Assembly: GCA_012837335.1 (NCBI GenBank)
Contig: DURM01000032.1
Span: 1 to 64,000 of the forward strand
Direction: 5' to 3'
Length of the DNA stretch: 64,000 nucleotides
Origin: Bacillota bacterium
GTDB taxonomy: Bacteria > Bacillota > Limnochordia > Darwinibacteriales > DTU012
Below the pieces are notes generated by a model that saw only the letters and a list, made by a program, of their open reading frames with translations, did no database searches and had not been told where the DNA came from. The position numbers and the translations under genes are program-made. Positions 57,396 through 64,000 of the stretch are shown here, one piece after another (the first letter of the stretch is position 1; each line of letters begins with the position of its first letter).

Positions 57396-59192
57396 CTACT
57401 CCACTTCCAGGATAGCCATAAAGGCTTCCTGCGGCACCTCAACACTGCCGAGGCTCTTCATCCGTTTTTTACCTTCCTTCTGCTTCTCCAGAAGCTTGCG
57501 CTTGCGGGACACGTCGCCCCCGTAGCATTTTGCCAGTACGTCTTTGCGGAGTGCCCGAACTGTTTCCCTGGCAATTACTTTGTTTCCGATAGCAGCCTGG
57601 ATCGGCACCTCAAACTGCTGCCTTGGAATTAAATCCTTTAGTTTTCTCGCTAAACTCCGTCCCCGTACAGCCGCTCGATCGCGGTGAATAATGCAGGACA
57701 AGGCATCAACGGGCTTTCCATTTAAAAGAATGTCCAGTTTAACCAGATCCGACTCCCGATAATCGGTGAACTCATAATCAAAGGAAGCATATCCTTTCGT
57801 CCGCGATTTCAGGCGGTCAAAAAAGTCCATGAGAATTTCACTTAAAGGCATCTCATATTCAACCCGCACCCGCTCCGGGGTGATATATTCCATGTTCTTA
57901 AACTCGCCCCGGCGCTCTTGACCGAGTTCCATCACTACACCTACAAACTCATCAGGCACCACCATTGTCGCCAGCACATATGGTTCAGAAATGTATTCAA
58001 TCTTCTGCACCGGCGGGAAGTGGGCAGGATTATCTATATCAAGTACGGTTCCATCAGTCTGAGTAATGCGGTAGACAACGCTCGGCGCGGTAGCAATGAT
58101 ATTTAAGTCGAATTCTCTTTCCAACCGCTCCTGAATAATCTCCATATGGAGCAGTCCCAAGAAGCCGCACCGATAGCCAAAACCAAGAGCTGCAGATGTC
58201 TCAGCTTCAAAAGTGAGAGCTGCGTCGTTAAGCTGCAGCTTTTCTAGAGCATCCCGCAGTTCAACATACTGCTCATTCTCAACGGGATAAAGTCCACAGT
58301 AGACCATGGGCTTAGCAGGCTGATACCCCGGCAGCGGCTCATCAGCTGGGCGATCAGCATGGGTAATCGTATCTCCGACCCGTGTGTCTTTGACATCTTT
58401 CATGCTGGCAATTACACAGCCAACTTCTCCCGGCATCAGCTTCGCAACTGGCGTCATATGGGGCTGCAGCACACCTAGTTCCGTCACCTCAAAGGTGCGT
58501 CCACTGCTCATCATCTGGATTTCGTCCCCAACCTTTAAAGCCCCGTCAAAAATCCTCACATAAGCAACAGCACCCCGATATGTATCGTAGTGAGAATCAA
58601 AGATCAGCGCCTGCAGCTTTTCCTCAGGATCACCTTTGGGAGCAGGGATTCGGGTAACAACCGCCTCCAAAATATCGGTGATCCCCTCACCGGTCTTGGC
58701 GCTCGTTAGGATCGCCTCGCTGCTGTCTATGCCGATTGTTTCTTCAAGTTCCTTTTTCACCCGTTCCGGATCGGCGTTGGGAAGATCAATTTTATTGATT
58801 ACAGGAATAATCTCTAGATCATGCTCGAGTGCCAGATAAAGATTGGCTAAAGTTTGAGCCTCAATACCCTGAGAAGCGTCTATGACCAGCAGTGCTCCCT
58901 CGCAGGCAGCAAGACTGCGGGACACCTCATACGAGAAGTCCACATGGCCTGGCGTATCGATGAGATTGAGGGTGTATTCCTGCCCATCCCTAGCCTGGTA
59001 AGTTAAGCGCACAGCAGTCAGCTTGATCGTAATTCCCCGTTCCCGCTCAAGATCCATGGAATCGAGCATCTGCTCGGAAACCTCCCTCTGGGTTACAGTC
59101 CCAGTTGCCTCCAGCAGCCGGTCTGCCAAGGTTGATTTCCCATGATCGATATGAGCAATGATACAAAAATTTCTGATCTGCTTTTGATTCAT
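57396..59192 (-). CDS. lepA: Elongation factor 4 (LepA)
   Basis: A 598-residue translational GTPase. G1 is [14 protein letters not shown] (near residue 14), the effector switch [11 protein letters not shown]3 DTPGHVDF, and G4 NKIDLP. The LepA-specific C-terminal domain has [25 protein letters not shown]. It acts on stalled or early 30S ribosomes. AAGGA is 11 bases before the ATG. It follows murJ by 39 bases. Confidence 0.97.
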   Translation of the reverse strand: MNQKQIRNFCIIAHIDHGKSTLADRLLEATGTVTQREVSEQMLDSMDLERERGITIKLTAVRLTYQARDGQEYTLNLIDTPGHVDFSYEVSRSLAACEGALLVIDASQGIEAQTLANLYLALEHDLEIIPVINKIDLPNADPERVKKELEETIGIDSSEAILTSAKTGEGITDILEAVVTRIPAPKGDPEEKLQALIFDSHYDTYRGAVAYVRIFDGALKVGDEIQMMSSGRTFEVTELGVLQPHMTPVAKLMPGEVGCVIASMKDVKDTRVGDTITHADRPADEPLPGYQPAKPMVYCGLYPVENEQYVELRDALEKLQLNDAALTFEAETSAALGFGYRCGFLGLLHMEIIQERLEREFDLNIIATAPSVVYRITQTDGTVLDIDNPAHFPPVQKIEYISEPYVLATMVVPDEFVGVVMELGQERRGEFKNMEYITPERVRVEYEMPLSEILMDFFDRLKSRTKGYASFDYEFTDYRESDLVKLDILLNGKPVDALSCIIHRDRAAVRGRSLARKLKDLIPRQQFEVPIQAAIGNKVIARETVRALRKDVLAKCYGGDVSRKRKLLEKQKEGKKRMKSLGSVEVPQEAFMAILEVE

Positions 59193-59231
59193 AATCTATC
59201 TAGTCCTTTATACCAATATTTCATAACTGCG

Positions 59232-60818
59232 TCAGCGGCGTTTCCGTACCAGCCGCTCTTTAATAATATCCAACACAAAGATCGGTTCGTTCATTCGCAA
59301 AAGAAAACTCATGATTACATAAACTAACACTCCAACAGCAATTGCGCTGAATGTCTGCAGCAGACGTCCCGTTGTGCTCACCAGATTGACATACTGCGCA
59401 GCAAACATGGCAGTATAATGAGTGCAGGGAGCCATAACCGCTGCAGCAGCTAAAGCTCGGACAGCTGTGTCAAGTATCCGCCGGCCATCAACAGCTCCGA
59501 GTTTTTTGCGGAGTGACCAAACCAAAATCAGCATCTGGATTAAGCTTGTTATGGAGAATGCCAGCGCCAATCCGCCGGTATCGAGGTTTGTCCACTTTAA
59601 CAGTGAAATGCTGATAACAAAGTTAAGTATAACAGTTACAAAACCGACTTTAACGGGTGTAACTGTATCCTGCAGTGAATAAAATACTCTAGTCAGAATC
59701 TGCAGTCCTGCCTGAGCGATCAGCCCCGCAGAATAAAATAGTAAAGTGTAAGCGGTAATCGCTGTATCCTGACTGGTAAACTCGCCGGTTTCAAACAAAA
59801 GTCTGACAATGGGCACTCGTAAAACTGCCATCCCCACCGCTGAAGGTACCGTAATATAAAATACCAGACGCAGTCCGAATGAGAAGGTTTCTTTCAGCTC
59901 GGCCATTTCATTTTTGGCAGCCTGCCTGGCCAGCGTTGGGAAAATTGCGGTAGAAAGTCCCATTGCAAAAATACCTAAGGGAAAATTGATTAAGCGGTTA
60001 GCGAGCCTAAGGGCCACAATCGAACCTGTTTCTAATAAAGAAGCAAGGTTTTGCCCTACAATCATATTAATCTGCGCAATAGACAAGCCCAGAATTGCCG
60101 GCAGCATCAGCTTAAACATTCTCTGCATACCCGGGTGCTTAAAGTCAACTAGTCGGCGATAATAACTGCGGCCCAGCTGGACTACGGTTGGAAATTGAAT
60201 GAAAAAACTGCCAAAGGAACCCACAACCGTACCGTAAGCCATGCCCACAATACCAAAAATCGGTCCTAAGACATAAGCGCTTAGGATTTGCGCAGAGTTA
60301 TAAATTAATGGCCCGATGGCTGGTAGAGTAAACTTTTGATAAGAATTCAGCACACCCATGCTGATACCGGATAAGGCAGTAAAGAACACCGCCGGAAAAG
60401 TTATCCGCATCAATTTTACCAGCAGACTCCTCTGTTCTCCTTCAAAACCAATTCCAACCAATGGAGCCAGAATCGGTGTGAAGATTATTCCTAAAATGGT
60501 CATCATAACCAGCAGTGTGCCGGTCAGATTAATGAAGGAGCTGGCCACATGCCACGCCTGTTTTTCATCATCCTTGGCCAGATACTGGGTAAACACCGGG
60601 ATAAATGCGGAGCTGATTACGCCTCCGACTAAAAGCTGATACATTAAGTCCGGGATTGCAAACGCGGCAAAGAAGACATCTGTCTCCCACGTTCTGCCGA
60701 AAACAGTAGCGATAGCCCGTTCCCGCACAAATCCAAGCACACGGCTGAGAAAGATTGCGAACATCACGATCCCGGCAGCCCGGGCAACCCTTTGTTTCGA
60801 ACTGGAAATATCGGCCAT
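59232..60818 (-). CDS. murJ: Lipid II flippase MurJ
   Basis: A 528-residue MATE-like membrane protein with about 14 helices. The N-terminal motif SRVLGFVRERAIATVFG and the region DVFFAAFAIPDLMYQLLVGGVISSAFIPVFT are typical of MurJ/MviN. It brings lipid II to the outer face for wall synthesis. AAGGAG lies eight bases before the ATG. A promoter of its own sits on the spoIIP stop codon. Confidence 0.95.
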   Translation of the reverse strand: MADISSSKQRVARAAGIVMFAIFLSRVLGFVRERAIATVFGRTWETDVFFAAFAIPDLMYQLLVGGVISSAFIPVFTQYLAKDDEKQAWHVASSFINLTGTLLVMMTILGIIFTPILAPLVGIGFEGEQRSLLVKLMRITFPAVFFTALSGISMGVLNSYQKFTLPAIGPLIYNSAQILSAYVLGPIFGIVGMAYGTVVGSFGSFFIQFPTVVQLGRSYYRRLVDFKHPGMQRMFKLMLPAILGLSIAQINMIVGQNLASLLETGSIVALRLANRLINFPLGIFAMGLSTAIFPTLARQAAKNEMAELKETFSFGLRLVFYITVPSAVGMAVLRVPIVRLLFETGEFTSQDTAITAYTLLFYSAGLIAQAGLQILTRVFYSLQDTVTPVKVGFVTVILNFVISISLLKWTNLDTGGLALAFSITSLIQMLILVWSLRKKLGAVDGRRILDTAVRALAAAAVMAPCTHYTAMFAAQYVNLVSTTGRLLQTFSAIAVGVLVYVIMSFLLRMNEPIFVLDIIKERLVRKRR

Positions 60819-60850
60819 ATCTTCTGCTCCTTCAACTAAACCTAAGTTTC

Positions 60851-60880
60851 ATTATAGCATTTTTGCTATGATGGTGGCAA
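60851..60880 (-). promoter_or_regulatory. Sigma-A promoter of murJ
   Basis: TTGCCA (60880-60875), an 18-base spacer and an extended -10, TGC-TATAAT (60856-60851). The TATAAT contains the TAA stop of spoIIP. The leader is about 25 bases. This allows murJ, lepA and hemW to be expressed in vegetative cells. Confidence 0.75.
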
Positions 60881-61904
60881 CCAGTTCGGCCGCCAGCAGT
60901 GCTTCTTCGATAGTATTTTCAACTGATCCTATCTCTATCACAATACTGTTTTCGTGAAGATGCTGATTATAGCGGGCGTCACGCCGAATCTGCACGGGGC
61001 GCATAAATCCAGGATACATCTGCTCGGCTAAGCGGTAGAATTCCATGGCAAACTCATAGTTTTTGCGCCAATTCGGATGGTTTTGGGGAATATCTTGAGC
61101 CGTAGCTACTACCAACAACACCCGCGCCACCCTTTTGCCGTCAATCATTACAACCCGGTCCGGAACACCAGCATCGCGATGAACGTCAAAAACAAAACGC
61201 ACACCCGGATTCTGCTCAAGCAGCCGTCGGGCTGTCCGCTCTGAGTTGATATACGAACCGCTCAGGCTCGGCCAATCATGAATAGTAGTGTCATGGATAA
61301 CACCGATACCCTGACTCCGCAGGGCTTGCGCCAAGTGCTTGCCCACCTCCATTATACCAGTTATTTTGGTATCGTGGTTGGAACTGAATACATAATGGGA
61401 GTTTTGGTAATTCCCTTCAGCAGCTGTCTGCCCCAAATACATTTCTGATGAGTGCGTGTGATAGATCAGCACCTGCGGTTCAAGAGACAAAGAAACTACA
61501 CCTGGTGACTGAGATGTTTCTTGACTTTGGGGTTGAAAAGGATCAGGAGCGAATGTCAGCTCAGGAATAAAAACAAGCGGTCTTTCCTCAGAAATCAGCA
61601 TCTGCTCGGCTTGTCTCATTAGCGGTATGGTATTTTTCAGCAGCGTATCGGGATTGCCGAGATCGTAATCTGTGAGCAGATAGATCAGCGAACGCAGTGT
61701 GTACTCCCATCCAGGGCTGTACTCTTCCTGATCACCGACAACCGGGATCCCCAAAGTTATCACACTGCGCGCTAACGAGTGATCAAAGCCAATATCACTG
61801 AAAAAAAGCTGATAGCTGAAATATCCGATTAACAAACACAGAATGATGATGAAAATCATGGACAAGATGGATGCGCTTGGATAGCGGCTGCGGTGTCGTG
61901 CCAC
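60852..61904 (-). CDS. spoIIP: Stage II sporulation protein P (SpoIIP)
   Basis: 350 residues: a single membrane anchor (about 13-33) and an outer cell-wall hydrolase domain with YHTHSSEMY (H149, H151, E154), FDVHRDAGVP and IEIGSVENT. SpoIIP is an amidase and endopeptidase of the engulfment complex DMP. The start is a GTG with AGAGGTG upstream. The adjoining sigma-E-like promoter supports sporulation control. gpr and spoIIP are adjacent in Bacillus; here the GerMN gene lies between them on the other strand. Confidence 0.94.
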   Translation of the reverse strand: MARHRSRYPSASILSMIFIIILCLLIGYFSYQLFFSDIGFDHSLARSVITLGIPVVGDQEEYSPGWEYTLRSLIYLLTDYDLGNPDTLLKNTIPLMRQAEQMLISEERPLVFIPELTFAPDPFQPQSQETSQSPGVVSLSLEPQVLIYHTHSSEMYLGQTAAEGNYQNSHYVFSSNHDTKITGIMEVGKHLAQALRSQGIGVIHDTTIHDWPSLSGSYINSERTARRLLEQNPGVRFVFDVHRDAGVPDRVVMIDGKRVARVLLVVATAQDIPQNHPNWRKNYEFAMEFYRLAEQMYPGFMRPVQIRRDARYNQHLHENSIVIEIGSVENTIEEALLAAELVATIIAKML

Positions 61905-61933
61905 GCTTACACCTCTTTCGCTGGATCTAGCAC

Positions 61934-61961
61934 ATTATATTTGTCCACTGCCAAAAATATG
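61934..61961 (-). promoter_or_regulatory. Probable sigma-E promoter of spoIIP
   Basis: CATATT (61961-61956), a 14-base spacer and AATATAAT (61941-61934), close to the sigma-E consensus (ATATT ... CATACAnT) with correct spacing. spoIIP is a sigma-E gene in Bacillus. Confidence 0.55.
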
Positions 61962-62001
61962 TTAAGCTATAACTAAGACTAATGGAAAGAAGTGATGTCT
62001 C

Positions 62002-62481
62002 ATGCGCTATTTCTTAATTCTGCTTTTAATCGCCAGCCTGGCTTTATCCGGTTACTTAGCCTATCAACTCTATCAGTTACAACAAAACGACCATGTTGTT
62101 GTGCATTTCATCCGCGCTACACCCACCAACTTTCTCCTAGTACCCGTGGTAAGGTCTGTTTCTGCGCCAGCCTCACCTGAAAAAGCATTAAAACAGCTGC
62201 TGGCAGGCCCTACCGCAGCTGAAACTGAACTAACTCCTTCTGTTCCCTCCGGGACAAAACTTCTAGGCTTGACGATTGAGAACAAAACTGCCATCGCTGA
62301 CTTTTCCAAAGAAATACAGACAAATTTTGTCGGCGGCAGCCAACTGGAAAGCCACTTGGTGCAGGCAATCGCAGCCGCGCTCACTCAGTTTCCAGAAATC
62401 GACCGGGTGAGGATCCTCATCGAAGGAAAGCCGGTAGAAAGCATTGCCGGTCATGTTTATATTGACTATGATCTCCCCTAA
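62002..62481 (+). CDS. GerMN-domain envelope protein
   Basis: 159 residues. A signal peptide or membrane anchor (RYFLILLLIASLALSGYLAYQLYQ) has no lipobox cysteine. A single GerMN domain (about 50-155) has SPEKALKQLLAGPTAAE, GLTIENKTAIADFSKE and a final SIAGHVYIDYDLP. Bacillus GerM is needed for forespore engulfment and has two such domains, so this is a short form. The AGAAGTGAT Shine-Dalgarno stretch is weak. It is divergent from spoIIP and convergent with gpr, both sporulation genes. Confidence 0.87.
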   Translation: MRYFLILLLIASLALSGYLAYQLYQLQQNDHVVVHFIRATPTNFLLVPVVRSVSAPASPEKALKQLLAGPTAAETELTPSVPSGTKLLGLTIENKTAIADFSKEIQTNFVGGSQLESHLVQAIAAALTQFPEIDRVRILIEGKPVESIAGHVYIDYDLP

Positions 62482-62490
62482 ACAGGAGAA

Positions 62491-62523
62491 CACCCCTGGC
62501 TTATTCAGCAGGGGTGATTTTTT
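62491..62523 (+). terminator. Intrinsic terminator of the GerMN gene
   Basis: An eight-base-pair stem, CACCCCTG with CAGGGGTG, with a ten-base loop and six T. It abuts the convergent gpr stop codon. In the minus direction no U run follows. Confidence 0.85.
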
Positions 62524-63622
62524 AGCTGAGGTATTGGAAGATCTCGCTGTAATCAACTGCCTCGTGGAAGGCAGTGTTCAAGCCTCCGGCAATCACATTG
62601 GTCACATCATCAATCAAATCATCAATCTCTTTAGGTGTGACAATCATGCTGCCCATATATGGTTCCAGCACCTGAGCGAGCATCTGGCGCTTTTGATCCG
62701 GATTCATCTGGGGCTGCGGCTGATGCGGCGAAGTTTGAGCTTGGGTTGGTGAACCCATGATACTCTGCGGATCGAGATTAAAGGTTGTTTTTTTCGGGAG
62801 TTCTTGAGCGCGCTGTTTTTGATCCGGATCTTCACCGCTGATGATATCCATTGCATCAGAAACAATCGTTGAGGCATGTACAACTGTCGGTACTCCGATC
62901 GCAAAAACCGGAATACCCAAGGTCTCTTCGTTGATTGCCATGCGTTTGTTGCCAACTCCGGAGCCGGGATGGATACCAGTATCCGATATTTGGATAGTAC
63001 TGCACAGTCTGCTCACACTGCGGCTTGCTAAAGCGTCGATGCAGATAACTGCTTTAGCCTCGATCTGGCCCACAATTCCGCGGATTATTTCTCCTGTTTC
63101 AATCCCAGTTAAACCAAGTACTCCAGGAGCAATCGCAGCAATTGGGCGCAGTCCCTTCCTCAGCTCAGGAGGGGAAAACTCAAGCAGGTGCCGGGTAACC
63201 ATCAGTTCTCCAACAACCTTTGGTCCAAGGGCATCAGGTGTCGCATTCCAATTACCAAGTCCTACAACCAGCACCGAATCTTCTGGTCCTAACTGATGCT
63301 GGTCAATGAACCACTGAATCTCCTTTGCAACCAAAACACCTAAATCTTGATGGATTTCCCGATTATGACTCCGCAGCCCGGGCGCTTCAATGGTAGAGTA
63401 ATTTCCCGGGGCTTTGCCGATCAAGCGGGCTCCCACTTCATTTTCAACAGTGACCCGGCTGATAGAGGCGTACTCGGTTTCTTCATTTTTTACAATCACT
63501 CCAGGCAGTTCGGGCGGACCTTCCCGCTCGACAATCACCTCGTGAGCTTCAATCGCCAAGTCTGTTCGAACTCCATATTTATCTAGAAACTCCTGCTGAT
63601 AAGGATCTAGAAATTTTTCCAT
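62522..63622 (-). CDS. gpr: Spore protease GPR
   Basis: 366 residues. The protease degrades small acid-soluble spore proteins at germination. The segment VRTDLAIEAHEVIVERE, the LVVGLGNWNATPDALGP motif, GIETGEIIRGIV and DALASRSVSRLCSTIQISDTGIHPGSGVGNKR are diagnostic. The ATG at 63622 fits GGAGTG upstream; the longer frame to 63760 runs across the divergent rpsT promoter. The middle insert rich in Q/P (about 295-320) is variable in the family. Confidence 0.94.
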   Translation of the reverse strand: MEKFLDPYQQEFLDKYGVRTDLAIEAHEVIVEREGPPELPGVIVKNEETEYASISRVTVENEVGARLIGKAPGNYSTIEAPGLRSHNREIHQDLGVLVAKEIQWFIDQHQLGPEDSVLVVGLGNWNATPDALGPKVVGELMVTRHLLEFSPPELRKGLRPIAAIAPGVLGLTGIETGEIIRGIVGQIEAKAVICIDALASRSVSRLCSTIQISDTGIHPGSGVGNKRMAINEETLGIPVFAIGVPTVVHASTIVSDAMDIISGEDPDQKQRAQELPKKTTFNLDPQSIMGSPTQAQTSPHQPQPQMNPDQKRQMLAQVLEPYMGSMIVTPKEIDDLIDDVTNVIAGGLNTAFHEAVDYSEIFQYLS

Positions 63623-63657
63623 CCTGGCTGCCACTCCTTTATCAAACATTCTGTTGA

Positions 63658-63687
63658 TATAATGTCCGAGATAGGGTAGAATCATGT
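63658..63687 (-). promoter_or_regulatory. Possible forespore (sigma-F/G) promoter of gpr
   Basis: ACATG (63687-63683), 15 bases, then GGACATTATA (63667-63658). The spacing and the GG--A---T pattern fit sigma-F; CATTATA also resembles a sigma-G -10. The -35 is poor. gpr is a forespore gene in Bacillus. Confidence 0.35.
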
Positions 63688-63688
63688 A

Positions 63689-63717
63689 TTGAAATCCCGA
63701 ACAGATGATGATATAAT
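63689..63717 (+). promoter_or_regulatory. Sigma-A promoter of rpsT
   Basis: TTGAAA (63689-63694), a 17-base spacer and a perfect TATAAT (63712-63717). The start should be near 63724, 30 bases before the GTG. Confidence 0.82.
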
Positions 63718-63753
63718 AACTTGCGGTGATTAATCTAACGGAGGTGACAATCA

Positions 63754-64000
63754 GTGCCAAACATTAAGTCTGCTGAAAAGAGAGTTCGCACCAGCGCAGT
63801 GAGAAGAGTTCGCAACGCATCAGCTAAATCTGCCTTAAGAACATCGATCAAGAGATTTGAAACTGCTCTCAGTGAGAACGATCCGAACGTTGAAGTTTAC
63901 TTACGCAGCGCCGTTAGAGCTTTGGATAAAGCTGCTTCCAAAGGCTTGATTCATAAAAACACAGCTGCCCGTAAAAAGTCACGCCTGACCAGAAAACTGG
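63754..64000 (+). CDS. rpsT: Ribosomal protein bS20, partial at the window end
   Basis: 82 codons are present and the gene runs out of the window. The sequence begins with GTG and reads PNIKSAEKRVRTSAVRRVRN, then ends KNTAARKKSRLTRKL, the typical S20 pattern. GGAGGTG lies seven bases before the GTG. rpsT divergent from gpr is the conserved arrangement in Bacillus. Confidence 0.96.
   Translation, partial: MPNIKSAEKRVRTSAVRRVRNASAKSALRTSIKRFETALSENDPNVEVYLRSAVRALDKAASKGLIHKNTAARKKSRLTRKL

Overview
The window looks like the chromosome of an endospore-forming Bacillota. It carries the spore protease gpr, spoIIP, the yqfC-yqfD pair, a GerMN-domain gene, SigI/RsgI, HrcA with a perfect CIRCE element, and 6S RNA between aspS and tcdA. 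The gene order follows two conserved blocks known from Bacillus and Clostridia: (i) recJ-apt-relA ... hisS-aspS-6S-tcdA-rarA-iscR-iscS ... AI-2E-alaS-ireB-ruvX-DUF1292-mltG-U32, and (ii) rpsT/gpr-spoIIP ... lepA-hemW-hrcA-grpE-dnaK-dnaJ-prmA-rsmE-mtaB ... rpsU-nfeD-floA-yqfC-yqfD-phoH-pgpH-ybeY-dgkA-cdd-era. The isc-type Fe-S genes, the DgkA-PAP2 fusion and the many TTG/GTG starts suggest a deep, Clostridia- or Limnochordia-like lineage; the class is inferred only. Almost everything is on the minus strand. Only hpt, a holin-like gene, the GerMN gene and rpsT are on the plus strand.

Layout, left to right (transcription mostly runs right to left). 1-98: start of a helix-turn-helix gene with its own promoter. 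355-11575: an operon starting at alaS and running through ireB, an actin-like (FtsA/PilM-type) ATPase, a bitopic baseplate-J-like membrane protein, a ferredoxin-type aldo/keto reductase, ruvX, a DUF1292 gene, mltG, a U32 peptidase-like gene and rlmD. 11578-12872: AI-2E-type transporter and a small membrane protein. 12907-15038: iscR-iscS-iscU with promoter, operator and terminator. 15035-17357: rarA, tcdA and 6S RNA. 17474-20830: holin-like gene, aspS, hisS. 20854-22352: a PpiC foldase with TPR repeats. 22349-29704: hemZ, a metallo-hydrolase, relA, apt, recJ. 29770-33049: hpt, ubiB, a phasin-like gene, a secreted orphan. 33057-37174: yajC, tgt, queA, rsgI, sigI. 37177-43341: era, an acetyltransferase, cdd, dgkA-PAP2, ybeY, pgpH, phoH. 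43343-48096: yqfD, yqfC, an acidic membrane protein, floA, nfeD, rpsU. 48102-56240: HIT, mtaB, rsmE, prmA and the hrcA heat-shock operon. 56261-64000: hemW, lepA, murJ, spoIIP, the GerMN gene, gpr and rpsT.

The genes combine translation and RNA modification, Fe-S assembly, proteostasis, envelope construction and sporulation. The region is very compact. ATGA/TTGA overlaps couple neighbouring genes, and several sigma-A promoters lie on or within a few bases of the upstream gene's stop codon. Intrinsic terminators sit directly before the next gene, so naive longest reading frames of four genes run back through a terminator or hairpin. The least explained items are the FtsA/PilM-like plus baseplate-J-like pair, two genes whose Shine-Dalgarno position points to an ATC start codon (cdd and the holin-like gene), and an orphan secreted protein at 32460-33002. 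No tRNA, rRNA, insertion sequence, prophage or CRISPR array was seen.
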